From assembly GCA_025330725.1 (NCBI GenBank), contig JAIWND010000002.1, positions 1,612,001 through 1,676,000 of the forward strand: 64,000 bases of DNA. Direction: 5' to 3'. The notes under the pieces are model-generated. The model had not been told where the DNA came from, made no database searches, and saw only the letters and a program-made list of their open reading frames with translations. The stretch comes from Chlamydoabsidia padenii. Taxonomy: Eukaryota; Mucoromycota; Mucoromycetes; Mucorales; Cunninghamellaceae. Position 1 is the first letter of the stretch. The number at the start of each line of letters is the position of its first letter. A program made the translations under genes and the position numbers. Below, in pieces: positions 13,339-24,600 of the stretch.

Positions 13339-13835
13339 ATGTCTGCTGCCGACAAGAAGATTGCCAGCGAGGAACTCTTATCAAATAAAGTAAATAGGAT
13401 CTACATTAATCAAGCAACTAGTTATCTCCAACAAGGACAAAACTTGATGACTGACCTTATCTTTGACTCTCTCTCTCTCTCTTTTTTTTCTTAGTGGGAC
13501 CGTGTTATCTCGAACTTTGTGGTTAAAACTGGACTTGGTCTCAGTGTTGGTATTGTTGCCTCTGCACTGTTATTTAAAAGTAGGTTTTATCTATTTGTAC
13601 CTAGTGGATGATGACTAATGTCTTTTGCATTGTTTAGAACGAACTTGGCCCATTGCTATCTCCACTGGTTGGGGTTTCGGTGTTGCTTATGCTGATGCCG
13701 AGGTAAGACTACACTTTACAAAAAAAAAAAAATGGAATAGATAAACTAAGTAACCTTTATTGTATCTTCTAGCGTATCTTCCACCCTCATCAAGTCCCTG
13801 GTGTCGAATTCAAGAAGCAAAAGCCTGTAGTTTAA
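13339..13835 (+). CDS. MIC10: MICOS complex subunit Mic10
   Basis: Small inner-mitochondrial-membrane protein that bends membranes at crista junctions. Four exons, 13339-13389, 13495-13579, 13638-13702 and 13773-13835, give 87 aa, the usual Mic10 size. It has the family signature KWDR, two short membrane helices with glycine-rich cores (VKTGLGLSVGIVASALLF and WPIAISTGWGFGVAYAD) and a positively charged loop KRTW between them. It ends in a short hydrophilic tail (HPHQVPGVEFKKQK). Confidence 0.9.
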
Positions 13836-14171
13836 AGACACTGTTTGCTTGGTCTACTTATACATGTATAGTTTTTATTATTATTATTAGTCACACTCCC
13901 TTCCTCTTCCATCCATCCATTCCATCTACTGTTAGAAAACCATTACCCACAGGCCATACTATTGAACCCTCTCTGCTTTTGGTGTGACGTTGAACTTTTT
14001 TTTTTTCTACATAAAAATGATCTTTATCCTTCTTTTTTACCCCTCTTCCTCTTTCTCTTTTGACACTTTTTATACTTTATTTCCCCCCTCCCTCCATTCT
14101 TCTTCCTATTACTATACCTGCTTTGCATACATTACCAATTGTTTGTTGGTCCTTGGCCACTCACCCTCACT
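13836..14171. other. Spacer between Mic10 and SNF5
   Basis: T-rich intergenic DNA. None of the CGGG motif is visible here, so the SNF5 gene seems to lack it. Confidence 0.4.
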
Positions 14172-16201
14172 ATGCAGAATAATCTGGAACAACCTCTTCA
14201 CCACTTTTATGGATCGTCAACTGGAGCCATGTATGCGAATCCTTCTACGATGCTAACGAACGATGCACCTGGGCTCAATCCAACCAATCGACCTCCTCAG
14301 CTTCAACAACAGCAACAAGGCATGTACACTCAATCGCCTGGTATGATACAAGGCTTTATGGGTGGAGACACGACTGGTCTTGGTCTTCCCCTTTTCACTA
14401 CTCCTCTTCAGCAACAGCATAGTCAGCTTCAACTCCGACTCCAGCAGCAGCTATCACTACCCACACCAACTCCTTCGATTGTAGACACATTATCCTCAGG
14501 CGTCTCTACAACTAGGCTGACGATCGAATCAACCTTGGTGAAAACTCCAGCACAAAAAGAAAACTTGGCCCAATATCAGCAACGTGATCAACTTTACCAA
14601 GATATTATAAATACCCAAGACAAGCGACATTTACTCTTGGCCCATGAAAAGAAACGTGCTATTGAAACCCGCCAGCATGAACAAAAGGTGCGTCAACAAG
14701 GTGCTCATGGTTTGATTGCTACCTTTGGTCCAGGCTATCAAGGTCAAGGGAACAGTACAACGGGCATGCAAAATAAAATTGTTTATCCTCAAGACAAACA
14801 GCGGACTAGAAGAACACCTTTGTTGAAATTGTAAGTGCATACACACACAAAAGAAGAGGTAGGATGGATAGGCAGCTAACTCTGTCTCTCTTATGCTTTG
14901 ATATACGTAGCTCTTTGGATGACATGAAAAAACAATCAGACAAAGGTGATACTCTGGTACCAATACGACTGGAGTTTGACACTGATGGATACATGTTACG
15001 GGATACATTCACATGGAACCTAAATGGTAAGATGGATCATGATTATTAAAGTATCACTCATCCTTTTTTTTTTTCTAGAACAATTGATCACAGCTGAACA
15101 GTTTGCCGAACAAATGTGTGAAGATCTCCGATTACCAATGGCCTTATTTGTACCTTTGATTGCTAAATCTATATGCGATCAAGTCCAAGACTACTCTCTT
15201 CATGCATCAAGTATGATGACGAACGAAATATCTATTGCCGATGATGATCTGAATCTGATTTGCCACCAGCCCGCCACACCAATCAAAACAGAACCTACAT
15301 CGACTGATTCTCAACTCAACTTGAATCAAGTACACGACAATGACACCAAGAAGTCAAATCCAGGTGCGGAATTACGAATACTGATCAAGGTAAGTAATAT
15401 AGAATTGCCTTCCTTGTCTTATAGTATACTCATCATTAATCGTTGTATCAGTAGCTTGATATCACGGTGGGACACAAGGAACTGATCGATCAATTCGAAT
15501 GGGATATAAACTGCCCCAGCAACTCTCCTGAAACATTTGCCAAAGTACTTTCAAGTGATCTCGGGCTCGATGGGGAATTCAGGTACGTAAGTCTGGTAGG
15601 AAAATAGGATATTGCCAACCAATAACTAACTACTTTTTTGTATTACAGGACTGCTATTGCTCATTCTATTCGGGAACAAGTCCATGTCTACATCAAATCA
15701 TTGTTGCTAGTGGTTCATGACTTTAATGGACCGGTGCTGGATAATGATTTAAAGTACAGCTTTCTCCCGGTGTTAAATGGTACTTTACGTGATGGTGATA
15801 CTGTGGAGCGATTCACACCGGTTATTCTTGAACTCTCTGAAGCTGAATTACAGAAGAACGAAAAGGATCGACTACGGGAAGCAAGGTAAAAGGAATGGAA
15901 TGGAATGAATCGTATTTATAGGAAGGGGAACTCGACCGTTTTTTTTAATAGACGAAAACGAAGACAAACAAGGGGAAAACGAGGCTTCGACTTACCTGAT
16001 CTGGAACCATTGAAAACCCAACGAACAACACACGATAAACAACCCGAACAAGGAATAACCAACGGAGAACTCTTTACAGGCCAGAACAGCAAGACTGGTA
16101 TAATGGATGAAAATACACTTACCTATGATACAATGTCTTCTCATCGTCGAAGCGCTCAGATTGCCCATGTCAACATCACTAAAGATGCTAATGGAAACTG
16201 A
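14172..16201 (+). CDS. SNF5: SNF5/INI1 (SMARCB1) chromatin-remodelling subunit
   Basis: Core subunit of SWI/SNF- or RSC-type nucleosome remodellers. Six exons, 14172-14830, 14911-15026, 15079-15389, 15455-15582, 15649-15885 and 15952-16201, close to 566 aa. The N-terminus is Gln/Pro-rich, as in yeast Snf5. The SNF5 domain has its two repeats: LVPIRLEFDTDGYMLRDTFTWNLNE and LDITVGHKELIDQFEWDI, the second followed by EVFA-like PETFAKVLSSDLGL and AIAHSIREQV. The acidic and basic tail (EAELQKNEKDRLREARRKRR) matches the end of the domain. I chose the ATG at 14172 because the reading frame upstream has no earlier ATG. Snf5 versus Sfh1 cannot be settled from one window. Confidence 0.92.
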
Positions 16202-16474
16202 TCTGGTAGCCAAACCCCTTCCCTTACTCCATCTAGTCTCAAGTCTGTATATATCGATTAATTCCCACTTGCTTATAGTATTAGCGTCAATGTTATCTTT
16301 ATCTTTATCTTTATGTATGTAGTTTGCCATAGTATCACTTTTTTTTTTAATCCTACTTGCATTTGGTATATATCCTTTTAATAAAAAATACACTTATCTC
16401 AGTTTACCATTGTCTTTTTTTTTTTTTAATAGGGGGCATCTTTTTCGTTTTGACAGGTGTCAAGGCCTCTATTA
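16202..16474. other. Spacer with short TATCTT repeat
   Basis: Three TTATCT units at 16294-16314 and T-rich DNA. No gene. Confidence 0.4.
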
Positions 16475-16513
16475 TCGGGATTTAAATTTGCCACGTGGCG
16501 GGACTTGAATTTA
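16475..16513 (+). promoter_or_regulatory. Tandem pair of the recurrent motif (RPL23A)
   Basis: TCGGGATTTAAATTTG (16475-16490) and GCGGGACTTGAATTT (16499-16513), both in sense, 112 and 88 bp before the RPL23A ATG. The pair is separated by CCACGTG, an E-box-like hexamer (CACGTG). Confidence 0.65.
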
Positions 16514-16586
16514 CTTTTTTTTTTGATTGACATTCGGCCTGTAGGTAAACCAAAGATTGAACATCCTTCTTTCCTTTATTGACGAA

Positions 16587-17196
16587 ATGGCTCCCAAGGG
16601 TAAAACAAAAAACGAAAACGAAAAGACAAACTACAAAATGGATGGATATAAAAAGCCGATCGATAGATGGGATGGATGGATATTACCCATGGATGGATAG
16701 ATGGATACAAAAAAAAAAAAAAAGGCACTAATGGACTAACTAATTACTTTCTCTCTTTTATTATGTAATTCTTTGGACGATTCTAACCCATTAGCTTCCA
16801 CCAACAAAGCTCAAGCTGCCAAGAAGGCCGCCCTCAAGGGTGTCCACGGCAAGACTGTCCGCAAGATCCGCACTTCCACCCGATTCAACATTCCCAAGAC
16901 CTTAAAGTTGGCTCGTGCTCCCAAGTACACTCGCAAGTCTGTCCCTCACGTGCCTCGTATGGATCAATACCGTGTCATTCGTCAACCCTTGAACACCGAA
17001 ACCTCCATGAAGAAGATTGAAGACCACAACACTTTGACCTTCATCGTTGACGTCAAGGCCAACAAGAACCAAATCAAGCAATCTGTCAAGAAGCTTTACG
17101 ATGTGGATGCTCTCAAGGTCAACACTTTGATCAGGTAAGAATACTTTTTTTTTTTTTGGGTATCTCATTTTTTATCAGGGGTTACTGACGCATGAT

Positions 17197-17230
<34 letters not shown>

Positions 17231-17318
17231 TAGACCCGATGGTACCAAGAAGGCTTACGTTCGTTTGACCGCCGATGTGGATGCTTTGGATATTGCCAAC
17301 CGTATTGGTTTCATCTAA
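16587..17318 (+). CDS. RPL23A: 60S ribosomal protein L23A/L25 (uL23)
   Basis: Large-subunit protein at the polypeptide exit, docking site for SRP. Exons are 16587-16599 (13 nt: MAPK plus one base), 16795-17134 and 17234-17318, giving 145 aa. The N-terminal basic extension ([21 protein letters not shown]) and the uL23 fold ([44 protein letters not shown]) are intact, ending DIANRIGFI as in yeast L25. The first intron (195 nt) has GATGGAT repeats; the second has a T-run of about 30 before the acceptor. Confidence 0.96.
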
Positions 17319-17665
17319 ATAGTAATAGTCAATCATCTTTTTTTATTATTTGATCCTCTTTTTGATCTATGTTTTAAAAAAAATAAAATATTGAAAACAC
17401 TAGGCTTGTTGTCTTTGTATGGTTTATTTTTTATTAGTGGGTCCATGATCGTAACTGTTTTTATTGGCTTGGTGATTAATAAATAGTGATCCACGACCAC
17501 ATGATCCGCATGAATAAGGTGTCACTATACCATTTGAGTCCCCATTCCCCCCCCCTCCAACACTTTATACCCATCCACACCAAATACATTTTATATAGGA
17601 AGACAAACAAAAGGATTCAATCTTTATTGTTATGTAATAAAAACTATTGCTAGATCGATATATGT
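17319..17665. other. Convergent 3' flanks of RPL23A and RPS12
   Basis: AATAAAATATTG follows the RPL23A stop. No gene; no CGGG motif, as expected for a region with no promoter. Confidence 0.5.
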
Positions 17666-18225
17666 TTATTGGGTCTTGAAGTCTATCAAACAAAACAAAA
17701 AAAGGGGGGACATTAGCAACTGATCATCATCATACAATGTAGTATACTTACAATCCAACAAGACGTTCATGGCTTCAGATTCTTCTCCAAAGTCAGTGAC
17801 GGCAACACAAGAGCAACCAACGACCTTACGGGCGTTACCTTCACGGTCGATCTTGCAGAGACCAGCCCATTCACCGAGCTTCTTGGCATCAGAGACCTTG
17901 ATCAAGTTGATGTTGTGTTCGGCGCACAAGGCTTCGACCAACTTGAGGTATTCACCTTCAGTGCAAGATTCGACAAGGACAGCCAAGTGAGCTTGACGTC
18001 TATACAAAATAAATCATGTTAGTTCCCATGACTCTATTCCGTTATAATACATTACCTGTCCAAAGCCTTGACAGCTTCCTTCAAGCCACGGGCGAGACCA
18101 TCGTGGACCAAGGCACGACGCAAGACTTCTTGGAGAGCTTCTTCAACAGACATTTGTCCCTTGGGAGCTTCGGCAGCAACTTCGACTTCTTGGGTTTCCA
18201 TGATGACTTCTTCTTCGGCAGACAT
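17666..18225 (-). CDS. RPS12: 40S ribosomal protein S12 (eS12)
   Basis: Small-subunit beak protein of the L7Ae/L30e fold. Exons 18225-18056, 17999-17752 and 17682-17666 join to 144 aa. An acidic start ([10 protein letters not shown]) is followed by [31 protein letters not shown], then [23 protein letters not shown] and [20 protein letters not shown], all family-typical. The last exon codes only YFKTQ. Motif copies in the sense direction lie at 18537 and 18891. Confidence 0.96.
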
Positions 18226-18536
18226 GCTATTGTTGATAGATCAATAATAATAATAAAAAGAAAAAGAGAGAGGTATAATGAGTAAAATGGTCAAGATTCG
18301 TTACACCGTGAATCTGATATAAAAAAGTCCACAGACACATTCATCCATCCATCCATCTTTACTTTGCATCCATCCATCAGTGCATATAATGGTATGATGT
18401 ATTGTTCTTCGTGGGTTTCTTGATTTTTTTTTTTTTTTCCATATGATGTTACCTACTTTGCGAATTTAACAGAAAAGAGAGAGAACGAAACGGATTTCCA
18501 TGCGCCTTGGCTTTTTGTTGGATGTGCACCGACCCA

Positions 18537-18553
18537 AAATTGAAATCCCGCTC
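18537..18553 (-). promoter_or_regulatory. Recurrent motif, sense to RPS12
   Basis: GAGCGGGATTTCAATTT on the minus strand, about 312 bp before the RPS12 ATG. Confidence 0.55.
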
Positions 18554-18890
18554 ATTTGGATCTTTTTTTATGGGCATTCACTCAAAGTGGTGTACACATA
18601 TTCTCAATCCTGTTCGAATGCCTTTTTTTTTCCAGCATGAATTATATATACCATGAAATGGATATCAACTAAATAAGCATTGTGTTTGACTCACGCCTTT
18701 TCTCCTACATAAAACAGGCAACAATGCTTCTACATATTGCATGACCATATAAACGGACACTAGGCCCATTCATGCAAAATCATCGTCGGAGTTATTACAC
18801 AATGAAAGAAGAGAAAGTAAGAAACGATCATTAAAGAGAAGTATAACTGATCCTAACGAAGATCAACTTTTTCGAAATAGGGAGTCCAGA

Positions 18891-18906
18891 TTTCAAATCC
18901 CGCTCG
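18891..18906 (-). promoter_or_regulatory. Recurrent motif, distal to RPS12
   Basis: CGAGCGGGATTTGAAA on the minus strand, a near-consensus copy between the RPS12 and GAT-like genes. Confidence 0.5.
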
Positions 18907-19230
18907 AGGCCGAGATCTGAAAAGGTATTGCATGCATCATCATATAGCATACATACCAATATACAACTATTTATGGCGAGAACATAATCAGCACAATGTC
19001 ATTGGGTCTACATATTTGCACTATATGCAGGGTGCCCTGAAGATTTGCTGGAGAACTTGTTGGTTATGTAAGATTATCCATTTACACATGTCATATTAAT
19101 CAATACGTCATGCTTTGTCGAGTAAATCCATGCTCTCCACATTAAATGTATGAAGAAAAAGGAATCCATCCACAAGCTATGCCACAAAAAGGACACTGTC
19201 AAAGTGTATTTGTACTTTCATGTGATTATT

Positions 19231-19244
19231 TTTCAAATCCCGCC
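19231..19244 (-). promoter_or_regulatory. Recurrent motif upstream of the GAT-like gene
   Basis: TTTCAAATCCCGCC on the plus strand, 80 bp before the ATG at 19324 and antisense to it. Confidence 0.5.
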
Positions 19245-19323
19245 ATCGGCTTTAAATTCAACTTTTCCTTTCCAGCGTCTTTTTCCTTCTTCTCTTTCGA
19301 GCACTCTTTATAATAAACTATCA

Positions 19324-19962
19324 ATGACTAGCCAACTAGCCCCAGTATCTGGATTCGATTTAAGTAAAGTAGGTACACAATATGAATACAATCGCTATTG
19401 TAATTGACACTTTAAAATTCTTCCATAGTTTGCCTCTCTCTCACTTAATGACACTGTGGCCCGCGCAAGGAACTCTGGTACCTTACTTGAAAATACGTTG
19501 GAACTTCTTGAACCAAGCCAAGTGACGAAAGACGAAACTGCACAGGTAATATAAACATGGTACAAGGTGAATGATTCTTCATGGAGTGTTTTTAAAGGGA
19601 CGGGAAAAAAAAAAAAAAAAACTAGGGCGCGAACTTAATAATCTTGTTGTTGTATACTTTTTTTAGAATGCCTATAAAGAATGCTTGCAACTCAAGACAT
19701 ACATCACGGAACAACTACACTCTGGGATTAATACTGATGATGCGAACGACATACAAAACGCATTGGACATACTCACTCGTGCCATTGTAAGCTTCGAAAT
19801 GATGAAAGATGCTGCCGATGGGGACTGGTAAGTGGAAAAAAGAAGAGTACTTCCTATAATAGTGTGGATACATATGGTGCATAATGAACCAACCTTTTTT
19901 TTTTTTTTTTTTTTTTTCCTAAACGTAGGGACACGGTCGATGTGGACTTTCCTAGTTTATAA
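19324..19962 (+). CDS. Small helical protein resembling a stand-alone GAT domain
   Basis: Four exons, 19324-19368, 19429-19545, 19667-19827 and 19929-19962, close to 118 aa. Residues about 25-105 read as three amphipathic helices: ARARNSGTLLENTLELLEP, then AQNAYKECLQLKTYITEQL, then DIQNALDILTRAIVSFEMM. The spacing of hydrophobic positions resembles the GAT domain of TOM1/GGA proteins, which binds ubiquitin and Arf. There is no VHS domain, and the tail DTVDVDFPSL is short and acidic. The similarity is to the pattern, not to an exact motif, so the function is tentative. All introns have good GT-AG ends, so the gene itself is well supported. Confidence 0.65.
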
Positions 19963-20406
19963 TATGTATAGTTTAGTTACCCTTTTCCTTAATTAAATAC
20001 CTCGTTTACGTAATAAAGCTTTTGAAGATCAACTTCTCTTTGAAAATATATGTCTTGTGTAAATCATATGGAAACTGGTTATTGTATGAATATGTCTTGG
20101 ATCTTTTGATTCCTGTATTCAACATGATTTTGTCACCTTCACATTAAAACCCCGTACCAAGAAAGGAAATTGATATTTCCTCTTACCTTGGCTGTGCTAT
20201 AAGCACTTGTATACTTATCCCCACATAAGCAATTATCGTGATTCCCATTTCCACAGATATAACCAACAATTTATTCTAATATAATTCCGTTTTTATTTGT
20301 ATAAAGGATGTTTTGATGATGATGATGATAATAATAAAAGACAAGGGAAAGGTGATATTGACAAATGATAACTATAGCTACTACTACATGAATGAGTGTC
20401 TATTAA
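19963..20406. other. Convergent 3' flanks
   Basis: Non-coding region between the GAT-like stop and the mitochondrial uS12 stop. A weak TTAAAACCCCG element lies at 20143. Confidence 0.4.
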
Positions 20407-21032
20407 CTAGTTTTTGGTTGGCTTCTTGGCTATTAATTAAAATAGAATAAAAAGGAGGGAGATTAGTATTAGATTCTATGGAATTACCCCACCCATCCAT
20501 CGAACTTACTTCCATATTTTGACCGACTGGTGGTACGAGTAGCCACCCCTTGGAGATCAAGAGCACCGCGGACAAGATGATAACGTACACCAGGAAGATC
20601 AGGCACACGACCACCACGCACAAGGACCACCGAATGTTCTTGCAAGTTGTGTCCTTCACCAGGAATATATGCAGTTATCACACGGCCGTTCGTCAACTTG
20701 ACACGAGCGACCTTTCGGACGGCGGAATTAGGTTTCTTGGGTTTTGTTGTATATACCTTGTTGCAGACACCTTTACGTTGATAACAGCTTTCCAAAGCAG
20801 GGGTTTTGCTAAGCTTTGGTTTGGTTTTACGGCATTTTCGAATGACCTGGTTCAATGTGGCCATACCTGATGTTTGTTGTTGGTAAAGAGGTGTGAATGT
20901 GGTAGGTCGAAGTTGTGACAGGATACGGCTAGACATGGCTTGTTGTGGTTGTAGTTGTTGTTGCATCATTGGTCGAATAATGGAGGTGGCAGGTCGTAGG
21001 GCACCTGAAAACAGGTTTCGTAAACCGAGCAT
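20407..21032 (-). CDS. Mitochondrial small ribosomal subunit protein uS12m
   Basis: Nuclear-encoded mitochondrial decoding-centre protein (bacterial rpsL homologue). Exon 21032-20510 and a short exon 20429-20407 give 181 aa. About 58 residues of Arg/Gln-rich, non-acidic N-terminus look like a mitochondrial targeting peptide, ending before [13 protein letters not shown]. Then come the uS12 signatures [43 protein letters not shown] and [12 protein letters not shown]. The splice joins SKYG to TKKPTKN, restoring the usual uS12 end; reading through the donor would give a wrong tail. Confidence 0.95.
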
Positions 21033-21163
21033 GGTTGTGTGTTGAAGTGGAAAGAGAGAGAGAGAGGGGAAGAAAAAAAAAAAAAAAAAAAAAAAAAGTA
21101 GGACAGGTTGTTGTTTTATAAATCTGAGCCAGCCACAGTAATCAAGTCACCGAGGGGCCATCA

Positions 21164-21180
21164 ATATTTAAATCCCGATA
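21164..21180 (-). promoter_or_regulatory. Recurrent motif, sense to uS12m
   Basis: TATCGGGATTTAAATAT on the minus strand, about 132 bp before the uS12m ATG. It faces away from a second copy (21503) that serves the divergent cyclase gene. Confidence 0.65.
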
Positions 21181-21502
21181 CTTTTGTTGGAATGGTCGAG
21201 CAGGATTGCCACCTATTAAAATAAAATACGCTCTGCATATGAAGGTAATCTAGTTACATGAGGTAGGATAGAGGAGAAAAAGAAAAAGGGCAACTATACA
21301 ATAGCATCGCTTCCAAAAACAGCCCCAAGATTAGTGACACTACGATCTCTGATGTTATCAAGCTTTACTACAATGCATATCAAACAGCATGGTATATTAA
21401 ACATTATAATAAAAGGGACAACATTTAGTATACTGGGACATGGACTTTGATAATCCTTAAATTCACGGTCATGGCCAAAGGTTTGGGTAACCACCATGTT
21501 AT

Positions 21503-21520
21503 GTCGGGATTTGAAAATTG
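21503..21520 (+). promoter_or_regulatory. Recurrent motif, sense to the adenylyl cyclase
   Basis: GTCGGGATTTGAAAATTG followed directly by CATGAG, 161 bp before the cyclase ATG. A T-tract (21553-21566) follows. Confidence 0.65.
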
Positions 21521-21663
21521 CATGAGCAATGGGGGGGGGCGGGAATTATCTTCTTTTTTTTTTTTTGTCATTTCAGTTGTCTCTCTTCGTTCAATTATCT
21601 TTTAAAAACTGGTTATTGTTTTATATACTTGATGCTCATCCTGAAGTATAAACATCTATTGTA

Positions 21664-24600
21664 ATGTTTAACATTGCACCATTTGTCACAAAAGTAAGTT
21701 GATGCTTCCCTTCCTCATATATCTTTATTCTCACTGCTCTTGTTTTGTCATTTTATCCAGTTTGTACGCTCTCTCCATGGGTGCGACGAAAACATAGAAA
21801 TACCCTATAGCATGACTCAATTTGGAGTTGTACTCATGGCAGATGTTGTTGGTAAGAAGAATATATCGATTCAATTCTTCATAAGCACTCATTCTTATTT
21901 GTCTTGCTTGTCATTATAACATCACCACCAACGAAACATCTCAGGGTTTAGCAAAGTAAGTACAAAAAAAAAAAAAAAAAAAAAAAAAAGACATTCATTT
22001 ACAATATATTGACCGTTGTTAACTATGTACACTTATCTTTATTATAGTTGACTACTCTTGCGACTGAAAAAGGTGCATCATCGCCAGAAGCTATCGCGTC
22101 CGAAATCGGGGAATACATGGGCGAGGTAATATGATCAATTCATGCGGGGCATAATAAGAATGACATTTGATCTAACATTAATCTTTACTCTTTTACTATA
22201 TAGTGTATCAAAATCATTGAATTCTACGATGGTGACGTGGTCAAGGTAATAAAGGAAAGAAGAAGAAGAATACTTGATGGCAGTACTAAACTTTGTCTTG
22301 ATAGTTTCTAGGCGACGCTCTCTTGGTTTGTTTCCAGCCTTCTCTTACAAATGAACATCGGCGTTCGTCCTCAGAAACCATGGCAGATGATGGGCCGGCT
22401 GATCTATCACAACGACAACGACATGTACTGGTGCGAAAGGCGATCGAATGTGGACTACAACTTTTGGCACGACAGTCCCATTTCCGGGTCTACTTGACAG
22501 CAGAGGAAATCATACGACATCGGGGTCCTGGAGGTCAAATCGAACGTCACCATTATCTTACTGACAACAAAGACCAGCAACAACAGCGGCGGCGTTTATC
22601 TCTCTTTGATAGCTTACACGAAGGTAAATCTGGAAGCAGTAGGAAGAAAAGCAGTAATGGGGACAGTATTTACCGGTACAGCGATTCCAACAAAAGTGCC
22701 AGTTCGGATGACAACAACAACAACAACAACAACAATAAAAAAAACAACAGTAACAGCAGCAGCAGTAACAGCAACAATCGGAAAAATAAGAAAAGGTCCA
22801 ACACACTAAAGTCACAACTTCAAAACTCTCAAGCTATTGTCGGTGGATTGCATCAAGATCAAAATCTTTGGGAAGGCTTTAATCTATTCAAGAAGAAGAG
22901 CTACGACAAGATCTTATCTAAATTCTCGGATCGCAGGCGCTCCAGTAATAACAGCAGTCAGAATACAGACACTCACGATATCAAATCAATCGATCTCGAG
23001 CTTCATATTGCGGTATCATGTGGTAATGTGACCAACATCATCCTGGGTGACATGGAACCTGACGGTGCAATCTCGGAAATTCCTCTATTTACCCCTGAAG
23101 TATGTGAAAACATTGGGTTTGGCAGCAAAGATGGTATCAATAACAACAAAAGTGGCTCACACACTGATGGTTCTGGTGACAAACCTGGTGCTGGAAACAC
23201 TGGGCAGTCTACTGGACAAGGTAAAGCTACTGGTATTGCAAAGTCTGACGACGATTACTTTTTGCGCTACCGTGGTCGACTGGAATATGCGGTTTGTGGC
23301 GAAGCGGTGGAATCTCTCGACAAAGCACTTTCGGCTGCCAAAGCAGGTGAAATCAGCATCACTCCCGAAACATTCCTAATGATCGACCAGAAAACAACAC
23401 ACCTGTCCTACGATATGCGCGATGGATACTATGTGGTGAAAGGATTCGACTTTGACAAAAGCGACTATGTATTTCGGAACCAACAAAACCAACTTAACCC
23501 GGCTTCTCAACTAAAAGTCGAGCCTCTAATACCAAAAACTCGGGATAACTCTTTATTAAACTTGACTCAAGACTGCAGCTTACAGTATTACAAGTATCTC
23601 AACCGAAGCTCCTTATATCGCCTCCAACACAGTATCAATGGAAGCTTCCCTGCTCAATTCCGCGAAGCTACGATCATGTTTATCAGCCTGGGGAAGATCC
23701 GCGTCGACGAACAAGATGGATTCCAAAAAGCACAAAAGGCTCTCTACCTCGCGATACGAAGACTGGTGAAATACGAAGGCATGCTTCAGCAATTTGCAGT
23801 GGATGATAAAGGTAAGTACTGCAAGAATAAAAGGGGGCAGGGAAGCTTTATTTTTTGTTAACTGATCACCTGTATTTGTTATAGGTGCAACTATTCTTGG
23901 TATCTTTGGGCTTCCTCCGTTATCTCATGAAAGTGAAGCGATTTTTGCTGCCAAGGCCGCCATCAAACTCCGGGATGAATATCGCAAATTCCTTCCTGAC
24001 TTCTCAATTGCTTTGGCCTCTGGTGGAATCTTCAATGCTATTTTACCTATGGATAGTCCTTACCGCCGAGATACTGCTATTGCTGGTGATGCCATCATTA
24101 TTGCCGTACGGATGCTCAAGTTTCCCTTTGCAAAACGCAACATTGTCTGTGATTACTCTACTATGAAACAAATGGAATATCAATGCGAATTTGAAAACTT
24201 TGGTGACAATTATGTCAAGGGAAAAAAGAATCCGGTGGAAATCTACTGCCTACTCAACTTTAATTACATGAAGAACAAGAAGGTGTCTCATCTACCTGGT
24301 GCCAGTAACTTGAAGACTTTTGTTGGCTACCAGTCTGAATTGGAAAATGCACTTGGCTTTTTGGACAGTTGGCAACACTCACCTAATCATCATCTGATGG
24401 TGGTATTGGGAAATATGGGATCAGGGAAAAGCTTATTTTGTCGGACACTACATGATCAATTCCAGCAAAACAGTGATAAAGACACCGTAACATGGTAAGA
24501 ATCCAAAAAAAAAAAGAAAAAAAGTATAAACACATATGCATTCACAAACTAACTGATCATTTTTAATATTTTTGGAACAGCTGGACATTATCAATTGAAG

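Larger units (their letters stand above)
18226..19323. other. Divergent promoter region of RPS12 and the GAT-like gene
   Basis: Non-coding. It carries three motif copies, TCCATCCA repeats (18343-18376) and T-tracts. Confidence 0.5.

Noticed and set aside
18889..18930. CGGG motif as a tRNA or tRNA-derived SINE because TTCAAATCCCGC looks like a T arm
   Set aside because: The bases before it never form the paired 5' half of the stem, and no A box is found at the right distance. It remains only a B-box-like resemblance.
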